A stretch of 64,000 nucleotides of DNA, taken from Streptomyces venezuelae (lineage in GTDB: Bacteria; Actinomycetota; Actinomycetes; Streptomycetales; Streptomycetaceae). The first letter of the stretch is position 1, and the number at the start of each line of letters is the position of its first letter. A program made the position numbers and the translations under genes. The stretch covers positions 3,596,001-3,660,000 of the forward strand of contig NZ_CP029194.1 of NCBI RefSeq assembly GCF_008642375.1, read 5' to 3'. Under the pieces are notes generated by a model that searched no databases, had not been told where the DNA came from, and saw nothing but the letters and a program-made list of their open reading frames with translations. Of this stretch, positions 7,413-15,845 are shown piece by piece.

Positions 7413-7919
7413 ATGACCGTGTACGCGTACGTCGACGGCCCCCTGGGCGAGATGCTGCTGGTCGGGCAGCTCGCCGAAGGGGGCCGTGCCGTGCTGCGCT
7501 CGCTGTCCCTGCCGGGGCAGAAGGGCGGCGTCGAGGTCGAGGACGGGTGGACGCACGCGCCCGAGGCTTTCACCGAGGCGGCCCGGCAGCTGGGCGAGTA
7601 CTTCGCCGGGCGGCGGGACCGGTTCGACATCCCGTACGACGTGAGTGGCGGTACGGAGTTCCAGCGGCGCGTCTGGCGTGCCCTGGAGGAGATCCCGTAC
7701 GGGACGACCGTGTCCTACGGGGACGTCGCCCGGCTCGTCGGCTCCTCCGGGGCCGGGGTGCGGGCCGTGGGCACCGCGATCGGGCGCAATCCGCTGCTCG
7801 TGGTGCGGCCCTGCCACCGGGTGATCGGGGCCGACGGGAGCCTGCGCGGGTACGCCGCCGGGCTGGAGAGCAAGCAGCGGCTGCTGGGGCTCGAGGGTGG
7901 TCCGGCGGGGTCCGTGTGA
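7413..7919 (+). CDS. ogt: Methylated-DNA--protein-cysteine S-methyltransferase
   Basis: 168 aa from the ATG at 7413 (GGGGAGAGGA upstream). Suicide repair enzyme that moves O6-methyl groups from guanine to its own cysteine. The active-site motif PCHRV is present with Cys134, preceded by the helix-turn-helix region FQRRVWRALEEIPYGTTVSYGDVA (~83-106) and the arginine-finger region VRAVGTAIGRNP (~116-127); RGYAAGLESKQRLL closes the domain. N-terminal ~75 residues are the RNase H-like domain. Length is typical. The next gene, an AlkB homologue, starts inside its stop (GTGA), so the two alkylation-repair enzymes are made together. Confidence 0.95.
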   Translation: MTVYAYVDGPLGEMLLVGQLAEGGRAVLRSLSLPGQKGGVEVEDGWTHAPEAFTEAARQLGEYFAGRRDRFDIPYDVSGGTEFQRRVWRALEEIPYGTTVSYGDVARLVGSSGAGVRAVGTAIGRNPLLVVRPCHRVIGADGSLRGYAAGLESKQRLLGLEGGPAGSV

Positions 7920-8539
7920 GCGAGGGGCTCTTCCCCCGCGAGCGGGCCGTCGTCGCGCCCGGGGCCGTGCACGTGCCCGGGTGGCTGCCGCTCGCGCGGC
8001 AGCGGGAGTTGGTGGACGCCTGCCGGGAGTGGGGGCGGGGGCCGGATCGGTACCGGCGGACCGTGCTGCCGGGCGGGGGCGTCATGTCGGTCCGGTCGCT
8101 GTCCCTGGGCCGGCGGTGGGAGCCGTACCGCTATCTCGACTCCGTCGGCGTCGAACTGCCCGACTGGCTCGTCGCGTTGGGGCGGGAGGCGGTCGTCGAG
8201 GCGTACGGGGAGAGTTGGGACTTCGCTCCCGATACCGCGCTCGTGAACTTCTACGGGGCCGGCGCGAAGATGGGCATGCACCAGGACAAGGAAGAGCGGT
8301 CCGGGGCTCCCGTGGTGTCGTTGAGCCTCGGGGACCGGTGTGTCTTCCGCTTCGGGAACACGGAGAACCGCGGCCGGCCCTACCGGGACGTCGAGCTGCT
8401 CTCCGGCGACCTCTTCGTCTTCGGCGGGGCCTCGCGGTGGGTCCATCACGGGGTGCCCACCGTCCGCCCGGGGACGGCGGATCCGGCGCTCGGTCTGGTC
8501 GGGCGGCTCAACATCACCCTGCGGGAGACCGGTTGGTGA
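7916..8539 (+). CDS. AlkB-family 2-oxoglutarate/Fe(II)-dependent dioxygenase
   Basis: 207 aa from the GTG at 7916 that overlaps the ogt stop. Expected to demethylate 1-methyladenine and 3-methylcytosine oxidatively in DNA or RNA. The iron-binding pattern is visible: H122 and D124 in GMHQDKEE, distal His in WVHHG (~177-178), and the 2-oxoglutarate-binding arginines in RLNITLR (R197, R203). NFYGAGAKMG (111-120) is the conserved strand before the HxD motif. Coupled translation with ogt indicates a dedicated alkylation-damage operon. A permease gene follows after 12 bases and may be co-transcribed. Confidence 0.93.
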   Translation: MSEGLFPRERAVVAPGAVHVPGWLPLARQRELVDACREWGRGPDRYRRTVLPGGGVMSVRSLSLGRRWEPYRYLDSVGVELPDWLVALGREAVVEAYGESWDFAPDTALVNFYGAGAKMGMHQDKEERSGAPVVSLSLGDRCVFRFGNTENRGRPYRDVELLSGDLFVFGGASRWVHHGVPTVRPGTADPALGLVGRLNITLRETGW

Positions 8540-8551
8540 CCGCCTAGTCTG

Positions 8552-9796
8552 ATGTCCATGACAGAGGAACTGCGCCGGTCGCTCGGCGTCTTCGACGCGG
8601 TCGTGATCGGGCTCGGCTCGATGGTCGGGGCAGGCATCTTCGTCGCGCTCGGGCCGGCGGCCGGTGCGGCCGGGTCCGGGGCCGGGCTCCTCGCGGCGCT
8701 CGGGGTCGCCGCCGTCGTCGCCTACGCCAACGCCATGGCCTCGGCCCGCCTCGCAGCCCTCTACCCGGCCTCCGGCGGGACCTATGTGTACGGTCGCGAA
8801 CGTCTCGGGTCGTTCTGGGGATACCTGGCCGGCTGGGCCTTCGTCGTCGGCAAGACCGCCTCGTGCGCGGCGATGGCGCTGACCGTCGGGGCGTACGCGT
8901 GGCCCGCCCACGCGCACGCGGTGGCGGTCGCCGCCGTGGTGGCCCTGACGGCCGTCAACTATCGGGGAGTTCAGAAGTCGGCGCTGCTGACACGGGTCAT
9001 CGTGGCGGTCGTCCTCGCCGTCCTCGCCTGTGTGGTCGCGGTGTCCTTCGGGGCCGGTGAGGCGGCGCGGCCGACGCTCGGCGGAGAGGTCGTCGCGGGC
9101 TCGGTCTTCCAGGCCGCCGGTTTGCTCTTCTTCGCGTTCGCGGGGTACGCGCGCATCGCCACGCTCGGCGAGGAGGTCCGCGATCCCGCCCGCACGATCC
9201 CCCGGGCGGTGCCGGTGGCCCTCGGGATCGCGCTCGCCGTCTACGCGGCGGTCACGGTGAGCGTGCTCACCGTCCTGGGGCCCGCCGCGCTGGCCGCCTC
9301 CCCCGCGCCGCTCGCCGACGCCGCCCGCGCGGCGGACGCGGGGTGGCTGGTGCCGCTCGTCACGGTGGGCGCGGCGGTCGCCGCGCTCGGCTCGCTGCTC
9401 TCGTTGATCCTCGGGGTGTCCCGTACGACCCTGGCGATGGCGCGGGACGGATACCTGCCGGGCGCGCTGGCCGTCGTGCACCCCCGCTTCCAGGTGCCGC
9501 ACCGGGCCGAGCTCGCCGTGGGCGCGGTGGTGGCCGTGGTGGCGGCGACGGCGGACGTACGGGCCGCGATCGGCTTCTCGTCCTTCGGCGTGCTCGTCTA
9601 CTACGGGATCGCGAACGCGTCCGCCTGGACCCTGGGGGGCCGGAACCGGCCGCTCGCCGCGCTCGGATTCACCGGCTGCGCGGTGCTCGCCTTCGCGCTG
9701 CCGCTCGGGTCCGTCCTCGTGGGGTCCGGCGTCCTGGCGGCGGGGGTCGTGGCGTGGGCGGTCAGTCGAGGACGAGCCGTACCCCCGCGTCCGTGA
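8552..9796 (+). CDS. APC-superfamily amino acid permease
   Basis: 414 aa from ATG 8552; ATG 8558 is equally likely and neither has a clear ribosome site. Twelve hydrophobic segments are visible. The first carries VVIGLGSMVGAGIFVALGPAAG, the helix-breaking G-x-G motif of the APC family, and FFAFAGYARIATLGEEVRDPARTIPRAV is the conserved helix 6/loop segment of amino acid/polyamine permeases. Substrate cannot be told. Close spacing behind the AlkB gene suggests one transcript, without an obvious functional link. The 3' end overlaps the 3' end of the converging barstar-like gene by 35 bases. Confidence 0.88.
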   Translation: MSMTEELRRSLGVFDAVVIGLGSMVGAGIFVALGPAAGAAGSGAGLLAALGVAAVVAYANAMASARLAALYPASGGTYVYGRERLGSFWGYLAGWAFVVGKTASCAAMALTVGAYAWPAHAHAVAVAAVVALTAVNYRGVQKSALLTRVIVAVVLAVLACVVAVSFGAGEAARPTLGGEVVAGSVFQAAGLLFFAFAGYARIATLGEEVRDPARTIPRAVPVALGIALAVYAAVTVSVLTVLGPAALAASPAPLADAARAADAGWLVPLVTVGAAVAALGSLLSLILGVSRTTLAMARDGYLPGALAVVHPRFQVPHRAELAVGAVVAVVAATADVRAAIGFSSFGVLVYYGIANASAWTLGGRNRPLAALGFTGCAVLAFALPLGSVLVGSGVLAAGVVAWAVSRGRAVPPRP

Positions 9797-10826
9797 GCGC
9801 GTCGACGAGCGCCTGGAAGGTCGCGGGGCGGTTCCCCCTGTAGGGCAGGACGCCCAGGCAGGTGCGGGCCACGTCGGCGCGGTGCCAGACGACGGTGGCG
9901 CCGGACAGCTCCTCGCCGATCGCTGCGGCGCCGATCTCCGCGGCACCGATCGCTCCCGCGCCTCCCGCTCGGAAGCAGCGGCCGGGGCCCAGTACGGCCT
10001 CCCCCAGCGCGCACCGGAACGAGTCCTCGTCGACGATGTCGGTGCCGTCGAGGTGGTACGTGGCGCCGGGGACGAGCTCAGGGGCGCCGTACGAGCCGTG
10101 GGCGGCGGCCCGGTCCAGCCACTCGCCGCGCGCCGCGGCGGCGAACCGCTTCCAGGTGCCGGGCTCGATGGGCCTCGCCTGCCAGAACAGGTCCCATATC
10201 TCGCCGGTCGCGGGCGGCACCAGGCCCGTACGGGGGAAGGAGAGGGTGAGGTCGAGGAGGCCCCGGTGGCGGGTGGAGGTGTCCCAGCCGGTGATCCGGC
10301 CCGCCTCGCCCTCGTGGTGGTGGTTCCCGATCCGGGTGAGCCCTTGGTAGCGCACCTCCCGGAACTCCTCGGCGCCCGCGTCGAGGGCGTCGCGGAGCTC
10401 GCCGCGCGGGGAGCAGCCGACGAAGGTGACGTCGGTGTGGGTCTCCTCCTCGGGTGCGGCGGGCACGACCCGGACGAGGTTCCCGCACGGGACCGCGTCG
10501 GGCGGGTGGTGGACGCGGTGCGGCTCGCCGGCCGCCTCCACCGTGACGACGTCGCCGCGCATGCCGAGGACGCGGGTGTCCGCGAGGGCCCAGCCGGTGC
10601 CGTGGAGGTCGACGACGAGCCTGCCGAAGGGTGCGGTGCCCTCGACGACCGCCTGGGTGACGGCCCGGGACAGTGCGCCGCGCGGTTCGCAGCCGCGGAG
10701 CTCGTAGCGGATCCTGGCGGGGCGGGCCGGTGCGGCGAAGAGGCCCTCGACGTCCTTGCAGAGGGCCAGGACGTGGCGGGCGGGGTCACCGGGGGCGGGC
10801 ACCAGCGCATAGCGGGGGTGCTGCAT
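9762..10826 (-). CDS. Barstar-domain protein with duplicated N-terminal module
   Basis: 354 aa from the ATG at 10826 (TGATG overlap with yccF). The C-terminal part (~256-354) follows the barstar (RNase inhibitor) pattern: YHLDGTDIVDEDSFRCALGEAV, then ATVVWHRADVA and TFQALVDALTDAGVRLVL. Between these lies GAIGAAEIGAAAIGEE (about 291-306), a micro-repeat where barstar has its barnase-binding helix. The N-terminal ~200 residues contain two related motifs, RGCEPRGALSRAV (44-56) and VGCSPRGELRDAL (136-148), suggesting an internal duplication. No RNase gene is nearby. Probably an intracellular regulator or ex-inhibitor; RNase inhibition is doubtful. Confidence 0.75.
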   Translation of the reverse strand: MQHPRYALVPAPGDPARHVLALCKDVEGLFAAPARPARIRYELRGCEPRGALSRAVTQAVVEGTAPFGRLVVDLHGTGWALADTRVLGMRGDVVTVEAAGEPHRVHHPPDAVPCGNLVRVVPAAPEEETHTDVTFVGCSPRGELRDALDAGAEEFREVRYQGLTRIGNHHHEGEAGRITGWDTSTRHRGLLDLTLSFPRTGLVPPATGEIWDLFWQARPIEPGTWKRFAAAARGEWLDRAAAHGSYGAPELVPGATYHLDGTDIVDEDSFRCALGEAVLGPGRCFRAGGAGAIGAAEIGAAAIGEELSGATVVWHRADVARTCLGVLPYRGNRPATFQALVDALTDAGVRLVLD

Positions 10827-11218
10827 CAGCGGGCCGCGTACGCCTGGTCCGTGCGGACGATCTCCTTGCCGAGAGGGAGCAGCGAGACCGGGATCAGCTT
10901 GAAGTTCGCGATGCCGAGCGGGATGCCGATGATCGTGATGCAGAGGGCGATGCCGGTGGCGATGTGGCCGAGGGCGAGCCACCAGCCGGCGAGGATCAGC
11001 CACAGCACGTTGCCCACGCAGGAGGGGGCGCCCGCGTCGCGGCGGTCGACGACCGTGTACCCGAAGGGCCACAGGGCGTAGATGCCGATGCGGAAGGCGG
11101 CGAGGCCGAAGGGGATGCCGATGATCGTGATGCAGAGCAGGACTCCGGCCAGCATGTAGCCGAGGAACATCCAGAATCCGCAGAGGATCAGCCAGATGAT
11201 GTTGAGGATGGTCTTCAC
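10826..11218 (-). CDS. yccF: YccF-family membrane protein
   Basis: 130 aa integral membrane protein with an internal two-fold repeat: each half has a Trp-rich entry helix (IIWLILCGFWMFLG, NVLWLILAGWWLALG) followed by LCITIIGIPFGLAAF or LCITIIGIPLGIANF. This is the standard YccF (DUF307) layout. Function is unknown in the family, although inner-membrane localisation is established. Start overlaps the htpX stop (ATGA), and its own stop overlaps the next gene, so htpX, yccF and the barstar-like gene form one translationally coupled unit. Confidence 0.92.
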   Translation of the reverse strand: MKTILNIIWLILCGFWMFLGYMLAGVLLCITIIGIPFGLAAFRIGIYALWPFGYTVVDRRDAGAPSCVGNVLWLILAGWWLALGHIATGIALCITIIGIPLGIANFKLIPVSLLPLGKEIVRTDQAYAAR

Positions 11219-12078
11219 GGGCGTCGACCTGCCATCTGTTCGAGCCGGGCGATGCGCTCGGCCATCGGCGGATGGGTGGAGAACATCTTGGACATGCCCC
11301 TACCGGGGCGGAACGGGTTGGCGATCATCATGTGGCTCGCGGTCTCGATCCGGGGCTCGGGCGGCAGCGGCAGCTGCTTGGTTCCCGCCTCCAGCTTCTT
11401 CAGGGCGCTGGCCAGGGCGAGCGGGTCGCCGGTGAGCTGGGCGCCGGAGGCGTCGGCCTCGTACTCGCGGGAGCGGGAGATGGCGAGCTGGATGATCGAG
11501 GCGGCGATCGGGCCCAGGATGAGGATCAGCAGGTAACCGAGGAGTCCGGGGCCGTCGTCGTCGCTGGAGCGGCCGACGGGGATCAGCCAGGCGAAGTTGA
11601 CCAGGAACATGATCACGGAGGCGAGTGCTCCGGCGACCGAGGAGATGAGGATGTCCCGGTTGTAGACGTGACTCAGCTCGTGGCCGATGACCCCGCGCAG
11701 CTCGCGCTCGTCGAGGATCGCGAGGATGCCCTCGGTGCAGCAGACGGCGGCGTTGCGCGGGTTGCGGCCGGTCGCGAAGGCGTTGGGTGCCTGGGTCGGC
11801 GAGATGTAGAGCCGCGGCATCGGCTGGCGGGCCTGCGTGGAGAGCTCGCGCACCATCTTGTACAGCGCGGGAGCCTCGAACTCGCTGACCGGGCGGGCCC
11901 GCATGGCCCGCAGCGCCAGCTTGTCGCTGTTCCAGTACGCGTACGCGTTGGTGCCGAGCGCCACGAAGAGCGCGACGATCAGCCCCGTCCGGCCGAAGAA
12001 GCTGCCGATGACGATGATGAGGGCGGAGAGCCCTCCGAGGAGGACGGCGGTCCTCAGCCCGTTGTGCCGGCGGTGCAC
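11215..12078 (-). CDS. htpX: HtpX membrane metalloprotease
   Basis: 287 aa from the GTG at 12078, chosen because GGAGGG lies 6 bases upstream and the length equals the family norm; the open frame extends 28 codons further through a palindrome. Zinc ligands are H133 and H137 in HELSH, with E205 in REYEADASG. Membrane helices at ~10-28 and 32-48 precede the catalytic domain; two more lie at ~145-168 and 178-198. HtpX degrades misfolded membrane proteins with its active site in the cytoplasm. It heads an operon with yccF. The 21-bp palindrome at 12126-12146 is a candidate operator for stress control. Confidence 0.95.
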   Translation of the reverse strand: MHRRHNGLRTAVLLGGLSALIIVIGSFFGRTGLIVALFVALGTNAYAYWNSDKLALRAMRARPVSEFEAPALYKMVRELSTQARQPMPRLYISPTQAPNAFATGRNPRNAAVCCTEGILAILDERELRGVIGHELSHVYNRDILISSVAGALASVIMFLVNFAWLIPVGRSSDDDGPGLLGYLLILILGPIAASIIQLAISRSREYEADASGAQLTGDPLALASALKKLEAGTKQLPLPPEPRIETASHMMIANPFRPGRGMSKMFSTHPPMAERIARLEQMAGRRP

Positions 12079-12125
12079 GGTACGCCCTCCAAGTCGTGCG
12101 GCAGGGGAACCCTTTGCTTCGTGGT

Positions 12126-12146
12126 GGTCCACTGGTCCAGTGGACC
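12126..12146 (-). promoter_or_regulatory. 21-bp perfect palindrome upstream of htpX
   Basis: GGTCCACTGG (12126-12135), one central T, CCAGTGGACC (12137-12146). It lies 48 bases upstream of the htpX start in the gap between mscL and htpX. A related half-site, ACTGGTC, follows at about 12153. Size and symmetry suit a dimeric repressor such as a GntR or MarR type; the binding protein is unknown. Confidence 0.55.
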
Positions 12147-12242
12147 CTCCCGTACTGGTCAACGCCAGGCGGGAGGCTCGGGTTCCCCCGGCCGTACCGG
12201 GGGCGGCTGTGGGCCGTTCGGGTGATGGGCGCCCTGTGAGAG

Positions 12243-12698
12243 CTAGCGGGCCGCCGGCACCCCGATCTTCTCCAGGTGGGCGGCGGTGGGCTCGACCTCG
12301 CTGGTGCAGTGGGCGCAGCGGGAGGCGATGGCCGGGATCTCGGTGAAACAGCGGGGGCAGTCGCGCTTCTCCGACTTGGGGTCGGCCGCCTCCTCCTTGG
12401 CGAACTTCTCCTGGACCTTCGCGAGCGGGGCGACGATCAGGAAGTAGAGGACGCCGGCGGTGATGACGAAGGCTATGGCGGCGGAGATGGCGAGGCCGTA
12501 GGGGAAGACGGTCTTCCCGATGCTGAACTTCGCCTCGCTGAAGTCGCCGACGGAGCCGGTGGCGAGACCGATGAGCGGGGTGATGAAGGCCTTGCTGAAG
12601 CCCGTGACGACGGCCGTGAACGCGGTTCCGACGGCCAGACCGATGGCCATCGAGATGACGTTGCCGCGAAGTATGAAGTCCTTGAATCCGTTCAGCAC
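12243..12698 (-). CDS. mscL: Large-conductance mechanosensitive channel MscL with C-terminal zinc knuckle
   Basis: 151 aa from a GTG with GAGGAG nine bases upstream. The start GFKDFILRGNVISMAIGLAVGTAF is the conserved N-terminal amphipathic helix and first membrane helix of MscL; the second membrane helix is at ~70-92. The channel opens under membrane tension and releases solutes after osmotic downshock. Unusual for the family, the C-terminus (~112-133) carries two CxxC pairs, CPRCF and CAHC, forming a rubredoxin-type zinc knuckle; I believe this is common in actinobacteria but its role is unknown. It follows nuoN by 34 bases on the same strand and may be read through from the nuo operon. Confidence 0.93.
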   Translation of the reverse strand: MLNGFKDFILRGNVISMAIGLAVGTAFTAVVTGFSKAFITPLIGLATGSVGDFSEAKFSIGKTVFPYGLAISAAIAFVITAGVLYFLIVAPLAKVQEKFAKEEAADPKSEKRDCPRCFTEIPAIASRCAHCTSEVEPTAAHLEKIGVPAAR

Positions 12699-12732
12699 GG
12701 GGTGTTGCTCCTCGGTGTTTCCTTGTGGGGGG

Positions 12733-14268
12733 TCAGAAAAGGCTGTCCGTGGCGAAGCGGAGGGCGAACTGCGGGTAGCCCGACAGGACGGCTCCGCCTG
12801 CGGCGGTCAGCGCGATCGTCAGGGTGACCGGCACGGAGGCCTTGTGGGGGACGGGGGCACCCACCGGCGCGCGGAAGAGCAGTGCCGTCCATCGCAGGTA
12901 GTAGTACAGCGCGATCACGACGTTGAGGCCCATCACCACGGCCAGCCAGCCGAGGCCCGCGTCGACGGCCGACGAGAAGACGGTCACCTTGGCGAAGAGG
13001 CCGATGATACCCGGGGGCAAACCGGCCAGATTCAGGAGGAAGAACCCCAGCGCGAGGGCGGCGGCGGGGCTGGCCGCGTACAGGCCCCGGTAGTCCGCGA
13101 TCCGGTTCGCGGGGCGGGTGCGGGCGACGAGGGCGACGACCGCGAAGGCGCCGAGGTTCACGACGGCGTACATCAGGGCGTACGCGACGGTGGCGCCGAC
13201 CTGGTCGTCGTCGGAGTACGCGGCGGCCGCGATCGGCACCAGGAGGTAGCCGGCCTGGGCGACGGAGGACCAGGCGAGCAGCCGGACCGCGCTCCACGCG
13301 CGCGTGGAGACCTGGCGGAGGGCCGCGACGTTGCCCGCGGTCATCGTGAGCGCGGCGAGGACGGCGAGCGCCGGGCCCCAGACGTCCGCGTACGAGGGGA
13401 AGGCGACGACCGTCACGAGGATGAGGCCGGTGAAGCCGACGGCCTTGCCGACCACGGAGAGGTAGGCGGCGACGGGCAGCGGGGCTCCGACGTAGGTGTC
13501 GGGGACCCAGAAGTGGAAGGGGACGGCGGCCGTCTTGAAGGCGAAGCCGACGAGGGTGAGGGCGACGCCGGCCTGGGCGAGCGTCTCCAGCTGTCCGGGG
13601 ACCTCGTCGAGGCGCTGGGCGATCTCCGTGAGGTGGAGGGTGCCGGTCGCCGCGTACACGAAGCTGACGCCGAGCAGGGTGACGGCGGTCGCGGTGACGG
13701 AGGAGAGGAAGAACTTGAGCGCGGCCTCGCCGGACTTGCGGTCGCCGCGCTTGAGGCCGACGAGCGCGAAGGCGGGCAGCGAGGCCACTTCGAGGGCGAC
13801 GACGAGCGTCGCGAGGTCGCGGGAGGCGGGCAGCAGGGCGGCGCCGGCGGCCGAGGAGAGCAGCAGGAACCAGAACTCGCCGGCCGGGAGCTTCTCGCGG
13901 GTCTCGTCCAGGGAGAGGAGCGCGGTGACCAGCGCGCCGCCGAGGACGAGCAGCTGGACGACGAGGGTGAAGTGGTCCGCGGTGTAGCTGCACGCGGCCG
14001 CGTGCCCCTGGGCCTGGGCCTCGGCGGTGAGGCAGAAGGTGGAGCGGTCGCCGGCCCGCAGCGGGACGAGGAGGGCGAGGGCGGCGACGAGGCCGCCGAT
14101 CGCGGTCCAGCCGAGGATCCGCTTGCGCTCCGGGGGGACGAAGAGGTCGGCGACGAGGACGGCGAGGGCGACCACGGCCGTGAGGGTCGGGGGCGCGATC
14201 GTGAGCCAGTCGATGGACTGGACGAGCGACTCGCTCGGCTCGCTGGCGAGCGTCGTCACGGGGGTCAT
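12733..14268 (-). CDS. nuoN: NADH-quinone oxidoreductase subunit N (second, partial complex I)
   Basis: 511 aa from the ATG at 14268 (ATGA overlap with nuoM); the frame is open far upstream inside nuoM but without meaning. A 14-helix antiporter-like proton-pumping subunit. Recognisable blocks are LASLPAFALVG-like TM5 (VALEVASLPAFALVG), the lysine-bearing GFAFKTAAVPFHFWVPDTYVGAPLPV and LAWSSVAQAGYLL. Two nuoN genes occur in this window; this one is shorter than the canonical copy at 61186-62838 and diverges clearly. Last gene of the ten-gene nuo block. Confidence 0.93.
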   Translation of the reverse strand: MTPVTTLASEPSESLVQSIDWLTIAPPTLTAVVALAVLVADLFVPPERKRILGWTAIGGLVAALALLVPLRAGDRSTFCLTAEAQAQGHAAACSYTADHFTLVVQLLVLGGALVTALLSLDETREKLPAGEFWFLLLSSAAGAALLPASRDLATLVVALEVASLPAFALVGLKRGDRKSGEAALKFFLSSVTATAVTLLGVSFVYAATGTLHLTEIAQRLDEVPGQLETLAQAGVALTLVGFAFKTAAVPFHFWVPDTYVGAPLPVAAYLSVVGKAVGFTGLILVTVVAFPSYADVWGPALAVLAALTMTAGNVAALRQVSTRAWSAVRLLAWSSVAQAGYLLVPIAAAAYSDDDQVGATVAYALMYAVVNLGAFAVVALVARTRPANRIADYRGLYAASPAAALALGFFLLNLAGLPPGIIGLFAKVTVFSSAVDAGLGWLAVVMGLNVVIALYYYLRWTALLFRAPVGAPVPHKASVPVTLTIALTAAGGAVLSGYPQFALRFATDSLF

Positions 14269-15842
14269 CGGGTGCCTCCGGCGAGGAGCTGCTGGACGGC
14301 CGGGTCGGTGAGGCCGAGGAGGACGGCGGGCCAGAGTCCGGCGAGGACGGTGAGGGCGACGAGCGGGGTCCAGGCGGCGAACTCGTACCCCTGGACGTCG
14401 GCGATCGCCGTCTCCCCCGCCGGGCGGGGGCCGCCCATGCAGACGCGGCGGACGACGATGAGGAGGTACGCGGCGGTGAGCAGCGTGCCGAACGCGCCGA
14501 TCGCCATGAAGGTGAGGAAGGCGGGGCGGCTGAGGCCCTCGGCGGGTTCGAAGGCGCCGAAGAGTGCCAGCATCTCGCCCCAGAAGCCGGCCAGGCCGGG
14601 GAGGCCGAGGGAGGCGACGGCGGCGAACGCGAGGAGGGCGCCGAGGCGCGGGGCGCGGCCGTAGAGGGCGGCGCCGGTGGCCCCGGCGAGGGTGTCGAGG
14701 TCGGCGGTGCCGTACCGGTCCTTGAGGGCGCCGACCAGGAAGAAGAGGAGGCCGGTGACGAGGCCGTGGGCGATGTTGGCGAAGAGGGCGCCGTTGACTC
14801 CGGTGGGCGTCATGGTGGCGATGCCGAGGAGGACGAAGCCCATGTGGCCGACGGAGGAGTACGCGATCAGCCGCTTGAGGTCTCCCTTGGCGCCGGGGCG
14901 CGCGAGGGCGAGGCAGGCGAGCGATCCGTAGACGATCCCGGCGACGGCGAAGGCCGCGAGGTACGGCGCGAAGGTCCGCATGCCGTCGGGGGCGATGGGG
15001 AGGACGATGCGGACGAAGCCGTACGTGCCCATCTTGAGCAGGACGCCGGCGAGGAGGACCGAGCCGACGGTGGGGGCGGCGGTGTGGGCGTCCGGGAGCC
15101 AGCTGTGCAGCGGCCACATCGGGGTCTTCACCGCGAGCCCGAGACCGATCGCGAGAACGGCGGTGACCTGCACGGTCGTGCTCAGTCCACGGCCGTTGTC
15201 AGTGGCGAGTGCCAGCATGTCGAAGGTGCCCGCCTGTACGCCGATGAGGAGCAGGCCGAGCAGCATGACGACGGAGCCGAGCAGCGTGTAGAGGATGAAC
15301 TTCCAGGCGGCGGCCTGCCTGCCCTCGCCGCCCCAGCGGGCGATGAGGAAGTACATCGGGATGAGGACCATCTCGAAGGCCAGGAAGAACAGGACGAGGT
15401 CGAGGACGGCGAAGGTCGCCAGGGTGCCGGACTCCAGGACGAGGAGCAGCGCGACGAAGGCCTTGGGGGAAGGCCCGCTCGGCATCTTGAAGTAGCTGTA
15501 CAGCGCGCAGAGGAAGGTCAGCAGCGCGGTCAGGACCAGCAGGGGGAGGGAAATGCCGTCGATGCCGAGGTGGATGCGCACGTCGAGTGCGGGGATCCAC
15601 GTGATGTCCGTCGTGGCCTGCATCCTCGACGGCCGGTCGTGGTCGAAGCCCAGCGTGAGGACGATCGCGGCCAGCAGGATCACACCGGTGACGGTGACGC
15701 CGTGCCGGAGCACGGCCTGGTCCGGGGACTTCCCCTTCAGCCCCGGCGGGGCCGGGAGGAGGGCGGCGGCCGCGCCGATGAGCGGGCCGACGACGGTGAA
15801 CGCGAGAAGGAACTGCATCACGGATTCGCTGATATCGATCAC
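14265..15842 (-). CDS. nuoM: NADH-quinone oxidoreductase subunit M (second, partial complex I)
   Basis: 525 aa from a GTG at 15842 with GGAG seven bases upstream; an ATG eight codons later is a weaker alternative. Antiporter-like proton-pumping subunit with about 14 membrane helices. Conserved blocks: FLAFEMVLIPMYFLIARWGGEGRQAAAWKF (TM5 region with the key glutamate), GLAVKTPMWPLHSWLPDAHTAAPTVGSVLLAG (TM7-8 lysine and histidine) and IAYSSVGHMGFVLLG. Stop overlaps the nuoN start, and it begins three bases after nuoL, so translation is coupled. Confidence 0.94.
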   Translation of the reverse strand: MIDISESVMQFLLAFTVVGPLIGAAAALLPAPPGLKGKSPDQAVLRHGVTVTGVILLAAIVLTLGFDHDRPSRMQATTDITWIPALDVRIHLGIDGISLPLLVLTALLTFLCALYSYFKMPSGPSPKAFVALLLVLESGTLATFAVLDLVLFFLAFEMVLIPMYFLIARWGGEGRQAAAWKFILYTLLGSVVMLLGLLLIGVQAGTFDMLALATDNGRGLSTTVQVTAVLAIGLGLAVKTPMWPLHSWLPDAHTAAPTVGSVLLAGVLLKMGTYGFVRIVLPIAPDGMRTFAPYLAAFAVAGIVYGSLACLALARPGAKGDLKRLIAYSSVGHMGFVLLGIATMTPTGVNGALFANIAHGLVTGLLFFLVGALKDRYGTADLDTLAGATGAALYGRAPRLGALLAFAAVASLGLPGLAGFWGEMLALFGAFEPAEGLSRPAFLTFMAIGAFGTLLTAAYLLIVVRRVCMGGPRPAGETAIADVQGYEFAAWTPLVALTVLAGLWPAVLLGLTDPAVQQLLAGGTR

Positions 15843-15845
15843 GGC

